Positions 26,011-35,243 of a stretch of DNA of 64,000 nucleotides are shown here, one piece after another. This DNA comes from Acinetobacter courvalinii (GTDB lineage Bacteria; Pseudomonadota; Gammaproteobacteria; Pseudomonadales; Moraxellaceae). Numbering within the stretch: the stretch's first letter is position 1; each line of letters starts with the position of its first letter. The DNA is taken from NCBI RefSeq assembly GCF_014635545.1, contig NZ_BMDA01000001.1:1318739-1382738 (forward strand). The letters run 5' to 3'. Position numbers and translations under genes: made by a program. The notes under the pieces are model-generated. The model had not been told where the DNA came from and made no database searches. It worked only from the letters and a program-made list of their open reading frames with translations.

Positions 26011-27267
26011 TTATTCAGTCGTTTCAGTCGCAACCGAAGTTTGTTGTAGAGATTGATCCACTACACCAAATTTTTTAAACAGTTTGGCACGACGCTTTGG
26101 ATAAATATTCGCTTTATTCAAATCACCTTTATAATGATCAAATACGCGCTTATCCATCATTTTTGACCATAGCGGTGGAATCAAGGCAGGCAATAGCATA
26201 CTTGCATAACCACTTGGCAGTTCTGGAGCCTCATCAAAATGACGCAAGGCTTGGAATGGACGGGTTGGATAAGCATGATGATCTGAATGACGCTGCAATT
26301 GATACAGGAACAGGTTGGTCACAATATTATTATTGTTCCAGCTATGCTCAGGCATGGTACGTTCATATTTACCATTCTTGTCTTTTTGACGTTTTAGACC
26401 GTAGTGTTCGATATAATTAATAATCTCGAACAAGCTAATCCCATAGAAAGACTGGGCTGCCAGATAAGGAATTACCCCCTTACCAAACAAACCAATCATT
26501 GAACCATGAAATGCAGCACTCATGCCCCAGCCTTGGAGCAATTCATTTTCAGTTGACCAGAATTCTTTGCCCTTACGTTTTAAACGTGTGGTTTCAATCT
26601 CAATTGCCGATTTGAAAGATCCGATTACGGTACGCGGCCAAAACTCATAGAAGGTTTCACCCATTTGTGAAGATGCTGGATCCTCAGGCGTAGCAGCACG
26701 CTTATGGTGACCATAAGGATGTTCAATACGGAAATGGTTGTAACCCGTTGGCACCAATGCAAGATGTGACAAGATATGATCAATACGATCATGTTTATGA
26801 CTCAGCTCATGTGCGGTATTAATTGCAATCCCGTTGACGGCTCCCATTGAGATGCCCAATAAGATTTTGTCTAAGAAGGAAGTTTCTTTACGGCTGGTTA
26901 AATAACAGGCATAGACATTGGCGGCATATTGTAAGGGAATAAAGCTTTTCACCAAACGAGAATAATACGGGTCTTTTTCCAGCAGTTTAATATCTTCATC
27001 TGTTGGATTATTTGCATCTTTTCCAATAATCGTATCAATCGTTGGAATCACAATGTGTAAAACAATTGGACCACCTAAAGCAAAGATTTTTTTCAATGGA
27101 CGTGGTGCAAATTGATAACCTGCTAAAATACCAATCCCAATGGCAGGTAGAGCCGGGCTAATCGCCCATAAATAACGTTTACGATCCAACTGAGTTTTTG
27201 ACTTTGGAATGCTTACTGGTGTAAGTTCTTGCTCAACATTTACTGGCGCATTCATCATCTTATCCAT
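26011..27267 (-). CDS. alkM: Alkane 1-monooxygenase (AlkB/AlkM family)
   Basis: An integral-membrane non-haem diiron hydroxylase of about 418 residues that oxidises n-alkanes to 1-alkanols using rubredoxin-delivered electrons. The His clusters of the family are all present: HELSHKHD (about residue 153), EHPYGHH (about 182) and LQRHSDHHAYP (about 305), plus NYIEHYGLKR. Several hydrophobic helices lie before and between them. ATG 27267 and ATG 27255 (MNAPVN) are both possible starts; the second gives a length nearer to the 408 residues I recall for A. baylyi AlkM. Rubredoxin genes are not in the window. The gene is divergent from alkR. Confidence 0.92.
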   Translation of the reverse strand: MDKMMNAPVNVEQELTPVSIPKSKTQLDRKRYLWAISPALPAIGIGILAGYQFAPRPLKKIFALGGPIVLHIVIPTIDTIIGKDANNPTDEDIKLLEKDPYYSRLVKSFIPLQYAANVYACYLTSRKETSFLDKILLGISMGAVNGIAINTAHELSHKHDRIDHILSHLALVPTGYNHFRIEHPYGHHKRAATPEDPASSQMGETFYEFWPRTVIGSFKSAIEIETTRLKRKGKEFWSTENELLQGWGMSAAFHGSMIGLFGKGVIPYLAAQSFYGISLFEIINYIEHYGLKRQKDKNGKYERTMPEHSWNNNNIVTNLFLYQLQRHSDHHAYPTRPFQALRHFDEAPELPSGYASMLLPALIPPLWSKMMDKRVFDHYKGDLNKANIYPKRRAKLFKKFGVVDQSLQQTSVATETTE

Positions 27268-27338
27268 GTCTTTGTATATATAAGTATATTTTGATGAATT
27301 ATGGAATTCATGACAGTTGCAAGCGTCCAAAAAAGCTA

Positions 27339-27355
27339 TGTCAAAGTCTTTGGCA
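27339..27355. promoter_or_regulatory. Palindrome in the alkM-alkR intergenic region (candidate AlkR site)
   Basis: TGTCAAAG-T-CTTTGGCA is an 8-1-8 inverted repeat with one mismatch, lying about 72 bp upstream of alkM and 66 bp upstream of alkR. It is well placed for control of both genes. AraC-type proteins more often use direct repeats, so another regulator is possible. Confidence 0.4.
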
Positions 27356-27388
27356 TCATCCCCCCTGTTTTTGTCCTATAAACACATA

Positions 27389-27416
27389 TTGAGTTATTGG
27401 CGCAGCTCTCTATAAT
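27389..27416 (+). promoter_or_regulatory. Sigma-70 promoter abutting the alkR start codon
   Basis: TTGAGT (27389-27394), a 16-bp spacer and a perfect TATAAT (27411-27416) stand just 4 bp before ATG 27421. Transcription would then start at about 27423. This implies either a leaderless message or a downstream start for alkR. Confidence 0.55.
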
Positions 27417-27420
27417 TTAA

Positions 27421-28383
27421 ATGAATACATCGTTAAAAAATCATATGGATGCTTTAAGTAAAATATTTGCGGATATTCATTTAAATCACACTGAATATAT
27501 CTACTTGAAAACTCAAGGAGAATGGAGTTTCATTTGCCAAGATCAAACGGCTTTGCTTGTTCATATTGTTCTGGTAGGTTCTGTTTTTATTCAAATTGAT
27601 GCACAAAATAGTTTAACTGCCCATGCGGGTGAAATTGTAGTTATTCCATCCGGAAAAGCCCATACCGGTGCAGACAATGCGATTACCAAACTGGTTGATG
27701 CGGTAGATATTTCAAAATTGTTTGATGGACATCAAGAAGAAGCCATCGAGTTCGGTACTCATTCATCTGAGAAAAATCTCATTCTGACAGTACGCTGCCA
27801 GATTGATACCATCATGGCACGTCCTTTTATTCAGGCTTTACCTCCAATCATCCATCTGCAACATGGAGATACCAATGCACCTGAATGGCTACAAATCGGC
27901 TTACATTTCCTGGCTTTAGAAACACAGAATATTCAGGCCGGTCGCGATATTATTATCGATCACTTGGTCAATATCCTGCTCATTAAATGTATCCGTGATC
28001 ATATCCAGCAAATCTCAAGCCAGCATGGCTGGCTTAGTGCCTTAAATCATCCAGAACTCAGTAATAGTCTGGCAGCCATCCACAACCATCCTGAGGATGC
28101 CTGGACAGTGGAATCACTGGCAGAACAATGCTGTATGTCACGTTCCAAGTTTGCCAGCTTATTCCATGAGGTGATTGGTGAATCACCTCTGGCCTATTTG
28201 CAACAACATCGTATGCGTCTGGCCAGCCAATACCTACGTAAAAGTAACTATTCGATACAACAAATTGCCAATAAAGTCGGTTACTCCTCAGAAACTGCGT
28301 TTAGTCAGGCCTTTAAACGTACTTTCGAACATTCCCCCAAACAATATCGGCAGCTATTTATCGAGGAAGAAAATCAGGCATAA
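27421..28383 (+). CDS. alkR: AraC-family regulator, probable alkane-responsive activator AlkR
   Basis: A 320-residue regulator with an N-terminal cupin-type ligand domain (QTALLVHIVLVGSVFIQID, AGEIVVIPSGKAH, about residues 35-85) and a C-terminal double helix-turn-helix (WTVESLAEQCCMSRSKFASLFHEVIGESPLAYLQQHRM, YSIQQIANKVGYSSETAFSQAFKRTFEHSPKQYR). It is divergent from alkM, as AlkR is in Acinetobacter, where it activates alkane hydroxylase synthesis. No ribosome-binding site precedes ATG 27421, and the promoter -10 almost touches it. ATG 27445 is an alternative start, also without a ribosome-binding site. Confidence 0.85.
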   Translation: MNTSLKNHMDALSKIFADIHLNHTEYIYLKTQGEWSFICQDQTALLVHIVLVGSVFIQIDAQNSLTAHAGEIVVIPSGKAHTGADNAITKLVDAVDISKLFDGHQEEAIEFGTHSSEKNLILTVRCQIDTIMARPFIQALPPIIHLQHGDTNAPEWLQIGLHFLALETQNIQAGRDIIIDHLVNILLIKCIRDHIQQISSQHGWLSALNHPELSNSLAAIHNHPEDAWTVESLAEQCCMSRSKFASLFHEVIGESPLAYLQQHRMRLASQYLRKSNYSIQQIANKVGYSSETAFSQAFKRTFEHSPKQYRQLFIEEENQA

Positions 28384-28408
28384 AAAAAGACACTCATGTG
28401 TCTTTTTT
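28383..28408. terminator. Bidirectional terminator between alkR and lpxA
   Basis: AAAAAAGACAC (28383-28393) and GTGTCTTTTTT (28398-28408) are perfect inverted copies around a 4-nt loop, with A and T runs serving both directions. Confidence 0.9.
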
Positions 28409-28423
28409 CCTTCTCGTCATTGA

Positions 28424-29212
28424 TTAACGCACGATACCGCGTGTGGATTGTTCCAATGAATCAATGAACAGCTGGGCTTCAGGTGTTTTGAGCAGAATTT
28501 CATTACGAATCTGTTCAATCGCCTGTTCAGTGGTTAAGCCCGATTTATAAATCAGTTTATAAGCTTCTCGTAAACCCTGAATCGTATCACGAGACCATCC
28601 TTTACGACGCATTCCTTCAATATTCATACCGAAAGCGCGTGCAGGATTACCAGAGGCCATGATATAAGCCGGTACATCCTTAAGGATAAGCGCTGCGCCG
28701 CCGATCATGCTATATGAATCGATTTTGCAGAATTGGTGAATGCCCGCATTACCGCCGACAATCACATGATCGCCAACATGGACATGTCCTGCAACACCGA
28801 CATTATTGGCAAAAATATTATGGTTCCCAATCACACAGTCATGCGCGATATGCGTGTTTACCATTAACAGGTTATGGCTACCAATTTTGGTCAGGCCATG
28901 ATCCTGAGCCGTACCGCGATGCAAGGTACAATGTTCGCGAATCGAGTTGTGATCACCGATTTCTAACCAGGTTTCTTCGCCCTGATATTTTAAATCCTGA
29001 CAAATTTCCCCAATACTCGAGAACTGGAAAATATCATTATTTTTACCAATTCTCGTAAAACCGCCAATAACAACGTGTGAATGTAATTTTGTACCAGAGT
29101 CAATACTTACATTTGGACCCACAACGCAATACGGACCAATTTGTACATCAGATGCGATTTCTGCAGACGGGTCAATAATTGCTGTGGGATGTATTAAATT
29201 TTGACTACTCAT
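28424..29212 (-). CDS. lpxA: UDP-N-acetylglucosamine acyltransferase
   Basis: A 262-residue trimeric beta-helix enzyme that performs the first acylation of lipid A synthesis. Hexapeptide repeats span about residues 8-185 (HPTAIIDPSAEIASDVQIGPYCVVG). The catalytic His is in the MVNTHIAHDCVIGNHN region, and the C-terminal helical part begins at RRKGWSRDTIQGLREAY. The start overlaps the fabZ stop by 4 bp (ATGA). lpxB, the usual next gene, is absent; a terminator and alkR follow instead. Confidence 0.95.
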   Translation of the reverse strand: MSSQNLIHPTAIIDPSAEIASDVQIGPYCVVGPNVSIDSGTKLHSHVVIGGFTRIGKNNDIFQFSSIGEICQDLKYQGEETWLEIGDHNSIREHCTLHRGTAQDHGLTKIGSHNLLMVNTHIAHDCVIGNHNIFANNVGVAGHVHVGDHVIVGGNAGIHQFCKIDSYSMIGGAALILKDVPAYIMASGNPARAFGMNIEGMRRKGWSRDTIQGLREAYKLIYKSGLTTEQAIEQIRNEILLKTPEAQLFIDSLEQSTRGIVR

Positions 29213-29694
29213 GTCTGCTCTATTTTCTGGTGTGAAATAATAATCTCTGCCGTTGCAGCAACAATGCCATCAACGCTAGCAGTACAATTGTACTTGTAAA
29301 TGCCACGTTTTTGCATCACAAGTTCAGATTTTAAGACAAGCTGGTCACCTGCAACAACCTGTTTTTTAAATCTGATTTTTTCTGCACCTGCGAATAAAAA
29401 CAGTGAACCTGCTTTCGGCTTTTGATTAGTTAAGACAAAACCCAAGATTCCAGAAACCTGTGCTAATGCTTCAATCATTAGAACACCAGGCATAATTGGA
29501 TAAGTCGGGAAATGCCCTTGGAAAAACTCTTCATTAATCGAGACGTTCTTATAACCGACAATACTGTTCTCAGTTATTTCCGTAACGCGATCAACTAATA
29601 AAAATGGATAACGATGGGGTAAATATTCACGAATGGTAAGAATATCCATGGGTAATTCAGGCATCGTAAATGCTGGAGATGTAGACTCAGTCAT
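29209..29694 (-). CDS. fabZ: 3-hydroxyacyl-[acyl-carrier-protein] dehydratase
   Basis: A 161-residue hot-dog-fold dehydratase of fatty-acid synthesis. LPHRYPFLLVDRV holds the catalytic His, and FFQGHFPTYPIMPGVLMIEALAQVSG holds the catalytic acid on the central helix. It competes with LpxA/LpxD for hydroxyacyl-ACP and is classically encoded between them. Length is normal, with an N-terminal extension of about 15 residues. The stop overlaps lpxA. Confidence 0.95.
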   Translation of the reverse strand: MTESTSPAFTMPELPMDILTIREYLPHRYPFLLVDRVTEITENSIVGYKNVSINEEFFQGHFPTYPIMPGVLMIEALAQVSGILGFVLTNQKPKAGSLFLFAGAEKIRFKKQVVAGDQLVLKSELVMQKRGIYKYNCTASVDGIVAATAEIIISHQKIEQT

Positions 29695-29700
29695 AATAAA

Positions 29701-30771
29701 TTATTTACGTAACTTAAAGGTTGATTCAAGGGACTCTAATTGAGCTTGCATATGATCAAGCCTTTTAGTGATTTGGGTCAATGGCACATCTGCTAATTGT
29801 CTAAGACGCACAATCGTCTTTTTCCAGTGACTATTCTCAAAAAGTCCCATGCCAGAAGAATACGTTCCAGCCTCAGAAATATTTCTTGTGACCATTGACA
29901 TTGCAGTAAGTGTCACATTATCTGCAATTGTAAGGTGTCCAACCACCCCTGAGGCACCGCCCATGATACAGTTTTTGCCAATCCGTGCACTGCCTGCGAT
30001 TCCACAGTTGGCTGCGATGGCGGTATTTTCACCAATATGCACATTGTGAGCAACTTGCACAAGGTTATCAATAATGACACCATCTTCCAGAACTGTATCG
30101 TCCAGTGCACCACGATCAATACTGCAATTTGAACCGATTCGTACATCATTTCCGATCCGAACCGAACCCAGTTGTGCAATACGATGCCACTTGCCTTGAT
30201 ACGGTGCAAAACCAAAACCTTCTGTACCAATAACCGTATTGGCATGGATACGCACACGATCTTTCAGTTTTGCAGCACCGGTAATGGTGACATGTGCATC
30301 AATAAAACAGTCTTGTCCAATCTCGACTTCATCATCAATAAAAGCATGTGCCTGAATAATCGTATTGTTACCCACCACACAGTTCTCACCAATTACAACA
30401 TAGTGACCAATATATACATCATCGGCAATCATTGCAGAGGGATGAATTTTGGCAGTACTTTCAATACCGCGTTGGCTAATCTTTTTTTCAAATATATGCG
30501 TTAAAGTCGCAAATGCGAGATAAGGATTATCGACAACAATAAAGTTTTGTTTATCGATCAGTTGTGATTTCAGCGAGGCTGTGACGATATAGGCACCCGC
30601 TTGACTGGCTTCAGCCTGAGTTAGATATTTTTCGCCATTCACGAAACAGATCTGATTTTCTTGCGCATGTTCTAAACTTGCCAAGCCCGAGATCTGAAAA
30701 TCTTGTGCACCGAAATACTCACCTTTGACAAGGTGAGCAATTTCTTCTAAACGATAACTACGTCTATTCAT
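29701..30771 (-). CDS. lpxD: UDP-3-O-(3-hydroxyacyl)glucosamine N-acyltransferase
   Basis: A 356-residue trimeric acyltransferase catalysing the third step of lipid A synthesis. The N-terminal domain (about residues 1-100) has [14 protein letters not shown] beta-helix of hexapeptides follows, with the catalytic His in [17 protein letters not shown], and then a C-terminal coiled helix ([15 protein letters not shown]). It lies 3 bp from the skp gene and 6 bp from fabZ, so it is part of one operon. Confidence 0.95.
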   Translation of the reverse strand: MNRRSYRLEEIAHLVKGEYFGAQDFQISGLASLEHAQENQICFVNGEKYLTQAEASQAGAYIVTASLKSQLIDKQNFIVVDNPYLAFATLTHIFEKKISQRGIESTAKIHPSAMIADDVYIGHYVVIGENCVVGNNTIIQAHAFIDDEVEIGQDCFIDAHVTITGAAKLKDRVRIHANTVIGTEGFGFAPYQGKWHRIAQLGSVRIGNDVRIGSNCSIDRGALDDTVLEDGVIIDNLVQVAHNVHIGENTAIAANCGIAGSARIGKNCIMGGASGVVGHLTIADNVTLTAMSMVTRNISEAGTYSSGMGLFENSHWKKTIVRLRQLADVPLTQITKRLDHMQAQLESLESTFKLRK

Positions 30772-30774
30772 TGA

Positions 30775-31275
30775 TTATTTAATTGAATTAACCTTTTGAA
30801 TCATTTTATCAGTTAAATCATACTGAGCGTCAGAGGCAATCGTAGAATTTTTATTCAAAATAAAGTCTAAGTTGTTCTCTTTACGCAATTGTTCAGCAGC
30901 TTGCTTCACACGTGTTTCAAAAGTTGTGTTCATCGCCTGCAAACTCGACTGAACTTTGCTTTGCAAACCTTGCTGAGTTGAATTGAATTCACTTAATTTT
31001 GACTGATATTGAGCAGTTAACTTCTGAATATCAGCCTGATTCATTTTTTGGCCTTCAGTCTGTGCTTTTTGTTGTAAAGACTCCAGCTCTTTACCCAATT
31101 GCTCAAGACGGGTTGAAGTCGGTTTGACTGACTGGCTCAAACTTGCATTTTGTTGCTTAAGATAAGTACTACTTTCTACAACCTTAGCCAAATCAACTAC
31201 AGCCAATCCTGCAGCATTTACTGTTGCAGAAACCGTTAATCCCAAACCTAAGATCAGCTTTGTCAATGTTTTCAT
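30775..31275 (-). CDS. skp: Periplasmic chaperone Skp/OmpH
   Basis: A 166-residue protein with a signal peptide (MKTLTKLILGLGLTVSATVNAAG, cleavage about after residue 21-22). It is then a small beta core (LAVVDLAKVVESS) with a long Gln/Lys-rich helical arm (residues about 50-125) typical of the jellyfish-shaped Skp trimer that carries unfolded outer-membrane proteins to BamA. I chose ATG 31275 for the signal peptide; 12 upstream codons are rejected. It follows bamA directly, the usual arrangement. Confidence 0.92.
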   Translation of the reverse strand: MKTLTKLILGLGLTVSATVNAAGLAVVDLAKVVESSTYLKQQNASLSQSVKPTSTRLEQLGKELESLQQKAQTEGQKMNQADIQKLTAQYQSKLSEFNSTQQGLQSKVQSSLQAMNTTFETRVKQAAEQLRKENNLDFILNKNSTIASDAQYDLTDKMIQKVNSIK

Positions 31276-31319
31276 TATTGCATCCTTTATATCTTTTACA
31301 GCGCTAAGCAAGGCCGTAC

Positions 31320-33848
31320 TTAGAAAGTACGACCGATTTCGAATTGGATCGATTTAGTATCATCACCAGGCTTATCATTTAACGGATATGCGTAGCTCAG
31401 TGATAATGGACCAATCATGGTAATCCAAGTAAAGCCCACACCAACACTATAACGCATATTGCCAAAGTCAAATTTGTAGTTGTCATTACAATATTGTTTG
31501 ATATCGATATCCCCACCATTCATACGCATTTTTCCAGTTGGGACATCACATTTAGTATCAAAAACTTGTGCGCCTTCAGCAAACAATACTGGACGAACCT
31601 GACGAGTCCAATCCCCTTTAAATGGTAAAGGCAACGCCAACTCTGTACCGAACTGAACCAGTGCATTACCACCAACTTCTTCAGGATCTGGATCGTTCTT
31701 ATTGGTTTCCTGGAAAATGACACTTGGATATTTTGGACCTAAGGTACTGTTGTCATAACCACGGACCGAACCATAACCACCTGCATAGAAGTTCTTATAG
31801 AATGGTAAATCGTTACCGTAACCTAATTTACCATAACCACGAAGTACGAATCCGGCACCAAGTGTTTTAAAGGCTTGCGCATCATAAGTGACTTTTTGAT
31901 AATCAACATCACTACCTGGTAAACCAACTTCTAGACCAACACGGTGCGACATACCTGAGGTTGGGAAAACTGGTCGATTGAGTGTGTTATAAGACCAACC
32001 AAGATTTAGCATATAGGTTAAGAAGGTACCTTCGAAAGCACTTTCATAAGTATCGTAACCGCCTTTACAAATAGGCAGACCATTCTCATCAAGTTTTACA
32101 GTACCATCCTCATTTTTTTCATATTCATCACTTAGACAACGCTGAGCAGAATTTGTCGCCTTACCCCCATTTGCTTTTAAGTAGTCACGAATATAAGTGG
32201 AAACACTTGGCCCTGTACGGACCTTAGTCTGGTCCACCCCTAGAGATGCACTTAAACTCTGGTTTTCATCAATTGGATAACCAAAACTTAAACTACCACC
32301 AATACTATCCGTCACATAGTTATTAACGTTATAGTCTTTATTTAACTTGGTTTTACGGTAGTAAACGTTATAGCCACGACTCACCCCATCAATGGTGAAG
32401 TACGGATCTGTCACACTTAAGTTATAGTAATCTTGAGTTTCTGAACGAGACAGATCGATCGCGACACGATTACCTGTACCCATAAAGTTGGTTTGACTCA
32501 AACCTGCCTGGAAGGTTACACCACCATTCTGTGAGTAACCAACAGCCAGTGTAGTCGTACCTGAATGCTGCTCCTCAACATTGACGTTTAAGTCAACTTC
32601 ATCAGGAGAGTTTGGTACACGAACAGGTTTGACATCAACTGTTTTAAAGAAACCGGTACGTTCTAAACGAACTTTAGAAAGATCAATTTTCTCATTGCTC
32701 GCCAACGCACCTTCCATTTGACGCATTTCACGACGCAACACTTCATCTGCAGTTTTGCTGTTACCTGTGAAGTTGATACGACGTACCGTCACTTGCTGAC
32801 CTGGGTTGATATAATAATTCAGGTTAACAATACCTGTTTCATTATTGATTTCAGGTACAACATTCACTTCAGCATAGTAATATCCTGCATTACCATATTT
32901 ACGCAGTAGAAGTTGTTTAACTGCATTTACTTTTTCTTGTGAATAGGTTTCGCCATCTTTATACAGTTTAAGTGCCGTGAGCTCTTCTGGTTTATAAAGT
33001 GCATCACCCAAGAATTTGGTTTCACCAAACTTGAACTGACTACCTTCATCAACGGATACTTCGATAAAGATATGTTTTTTATCTTCGCTGATGTTCAGTT
33101 GTGAATTGATAATATTAAAGTTGATATAACCTTTATTTAGGTATAAAGCACGTAAAGCTTCCAGACTGGCAGCCATTTTCTCACGTGCATAACGGTCATT
33201 ACGGGTCACGACAGAAGCCCAGCCGCTTTCTTTCACTGCAAAAGCCTGCTTGATATCACTGTCGCTAAATACGGTATTACCGATGATGTTAATATCAAAA
33301 ACTTTTGCCGCAGTACCTTCGTTAAAGTTTAACTTCAACTCGACACGGTTATTTGGACGTGCAACTGTTTCAACGGTGACGTCAGCATCATAACGACCTT
33401 GCTGGGTGTATTGCTGCTCCAGCTCAGTTTCAATAATCTGTAAGGCAGATTTTTTGAAGACTTCACCTTCCGCGATTCCCATTTTCTTCAAGCCTTGTTC
33501 CAAGGCTTCTTTAGGAATCAGTTTATTGCCTTTGAACTCCAGCTTTGAAATCACTGGACGTTCAACAACCTTAAAGACTAAAACATTATTTTCTTTATAT
33601 GTTTTAATGTCATCAAATAAACCAGAAGCATACAAAGTGCGAATTGCCTCAGCAATCATCGGATCACTTACTCTATCGCCACTATTTATTGGTAACATAG
33701 AATAGATACTTGCAGGTGTTAAACGCACTAAGCCATCAATTCGTATATCTTGCGCAAGAAACTCATCTGCAGCGTATGCTTGTTGTACCACTGCCATCGC
33801 ACTAACCAGTGCCAAAGGCATTAATAAATGTGTGTGACGCATGCCCAT
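31320..33848 (-). CDS. bamA: Outer-membrane protein assembly factor BamA
   Basis: An 842-residue Omp85 protein. It has a signal peptide ending near AYA-ADEF (about residue 26), five POTRA domains (about 27-425, beginning FLAQDIRIDGLVRLTPASI), then a 16-strand barrel containing the conserved RGYDNS loop segment (YGSVRGYDNS) and ending in FEIGRTF with the terminal Phe. It inserts beta-barrel proteins into the outer membrane. Two putative surface loops carry Cys pairs (near residues 585-610 and about 765-785). ATG 33848 follows GGAAA. Confidence 0.96.
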   Translation of the reverse strand: MGMRHTHLLMPLALVSAMAVVQQAYAADEFLAQDIRIDGLVRLTPASIYSMLPINSGDRVSDPMIAEAIRTLYASGLFDDIKTYKENNVLVFKVVERPVISKLEFKGNKLIPKEALEQGLKKMGIAEGEVFKKSALQIIETELEQQYTQQGRYDADVTVETVARPNNRVELKLNFNEGTAAKVFDINIIGNTVFSDSDIKQAFAVKESGWASVVTRNDRYAREKMAASLEALRALYLNKGYINFNIINSQLNISEDKKHIFIEVSVDEGSQFKFGETKFLGDALYKPEELTALKLYKDGETYSQEKVNAVKQLLLRKYGNAGYYYAEVNVVPEINNETGIVNLNYYINPGQQVTVRRINFTGNSKTADEVLRREMRQMEGALASNEKIDLSKVRLERTGFFKTVDVKPVRVPNSPDEVDLNVNVEEQHSGTTTLAVGYSQNGGVTFQAGLSQTNFMGTGNRVAIDLSRSETQDYYNLSVTDPYFTIDGVSRGYNVYYRKTKLNKDYNVNNYVTDSIGGSLSFGYPIDENQSLSASLGVDQTKVRTGPSVSTYIRDYLKANGGKATNSAQRCLSDEYEKNEDGTVKLDENGLPICKGGYDTYESAFEGTFLTYMLNLGWSYNTLNRPVFPTSGMSHRVGLEVGLPGSDVDYQKVTYDAQAFKTLGAGFVLRGYGKLGYGNDLPFYKNFYAGGYGSVRGYDNSTLGPKYPSVIFQETNKNDPDPEEVGGNALVQFGTELALPLPFKGDWTRQVRPVLFAEGAQVFDTKCDVPTGKMRMNGGDIDIKQYCNDNYKFDFGNMRYSVGVGFTWITMIGPLSLSYAYPLNDKPGDDTKSIQFEIGRTF

Positions 33849-33882
33849 ATATTTTCCAGTAAGTTAAATTCCATTTGCGTTG

Positions 33883-35238
33883 TTATAAACGCATGAAGTC
33901 GTTAAATAAAGCCAAAAGCATCATGCTACCGAGCAGTACCATACCAACTTTTAGACCAAACATCTGTATTTGTTCAGAAACAGGTTTACCACGAATTGCT
34001 TCGATAAAGTAATACACGAGGTGACCACCATCCAGCATCGGAATCGGCAACAAATTCAGGATTCCCAGACTGACACTCATCAACGCCATAAACGAGATAA
34101 AGGTCTGCCATCCCATTTCCGCACTTTGACCAGCCATTTTTGCGATCGTAACCGGGCCAGATAGATTATCCAATCCAATTAAGCCACGTACCATCTTGAT
34201 AATTGAATTAAAAATCATGCCTGAGAGCTGAGTGGTCTTATCGACGGCAACACCTAAAGCTTCAATCGGTGAGTATTGAATGGTTTGTTTATATTCAGCT
34301 GGAATCGTGATCTTGCCTGCATCACTCTTCACACCCAGTACACCCGTGGTATTGCCCATATTATCGCGTTGCCCTTGAGGCATCACTTGTAGATGGACCA
34401 ATTGACCTTGACGCATCACCTCAATATTTAAAAGCTTCTCTGGTGATTTTTGCACCACATTCACCACATCAAACCAGTCTTTCATTGCAACATTATCGAT
34501 TGCAACGATCTGATCACCCACTTTCATGCCTTGACGTACTGCTGCACCATCTGCACTCAGTTCTTTCACTTTAGCCGGGATAACCGGACGGTAAGGCAAG
34601 AAACCTAGCACATCCAAAGGAGACTGACTTTGGTCTTTCAGGAAATCTTTAATCGGTAGACTCACCTGCTTTTCAGTGCCCGCACGATCAACGATGATCG
34701 AAACTCGCCCGGTTTCACCAACACGATTTACCAGCGCATAATTCAGTTTTTCCCATGTTGGCGTTGTTTGTCCATCAACATTGACAATCTTGTCACCCAC
34801 CTTCAAATCAACTTGAGCAGCCGGTGTATTTGGCATAATTTTACCAATACGGGTGTTCAGCTGCTCTTGTGCCGGCAAAAATAAAATCCAATACAGGAAC
34901 ACTGCAAAAATTAGGTTAATCAATGGACCTGCAGCAACAATGGCAATACGTTTCCAAGGAGACTGCCGGTTAAAGGCATACGGTAAATCTTGCTCAGCAA
35001 CATTACCTTCACGCTCATCCAGCATCTTGACATAGCCACCAAGTGGCAAAGCAGAAAGCTGGTATTGAATCCCTGATTTTTTAGACTGCCATTTTAATAA
35101 AGTTGGACCAAAACCAATTGAATAGACCAGAACCTTGACACCAAGTTTACGTGCCACCCAATAATGACCAAATTCGTGAATTGCGATTAAAGGACCAAGC
35201 AATAAAATCGCTGCAACAATCATAAATAGTGCATTCAT
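33883..35238 (-). CDS. rseP: Intramembrane zinc metalloprotease RseP
   Basis: A 451-residue site-2 protease. LIAIHEFGHYWVARKLGVKV in the first transmembrane segment has the HExxH zinc motif. Two PDZ domains follow (about residues 115-200 and 205-290), and the C-terminal NLLPIPMLDGGHLVYY gives the third zinc ligand. It releases the envelope stress sigma factor by cleaving its anti-sigma factor and clears signal peptides. It sits between dxr and bamA in the usual order. Confidence 0.95.
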   Translation of the reverse strand: MNALFMIVAAILLLGPLIAIHEFGHYWVARKLGVKVLVYSIGFGPTLLKWQSKKSGIQYQLSALPLGGYVKMLDEREGNVAEQDLPYAFNRQSPWKRIAIVAAGPLINLIFAVFLYWILFLPAQEQLNTRIGKIMPNTPAAQVDLKVGDKIVNVDGQTTPTWEKLNYALVNRVGETGRVSIIVDRAGTEKQVSLPIKDFLKDQSQSPLDVLGFLPYRPVIPAKVKELSADGAAVRQGMKVGDQIVAIDNVAMKDWFDVVNVVQKSPEKLLNIEVMRQGQLVHLQVMPQGQRDNMGNTTGVLGVKSDAGKITIPAEYKQTIQYSPIEALGVAVDKTTQLSGMIFNSIIKMVRGLIGLDNLSGPVTIAKMAGQSAEMGWQTFISFMALMSVSLGILNLLPIPMLDGGHLVYYFIEAIRGKPVSEQIQMFGLKVGMVLLGSMMLLALFNDFMRL

Positions 35239-35243
35239 ACGAT

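Noticed and set aside
28714-29058. 114-codon plus-strand frame opposite lpxA
   Set aside because: It is antisense to hexapeptide repeats of lpxA and has no independent support.
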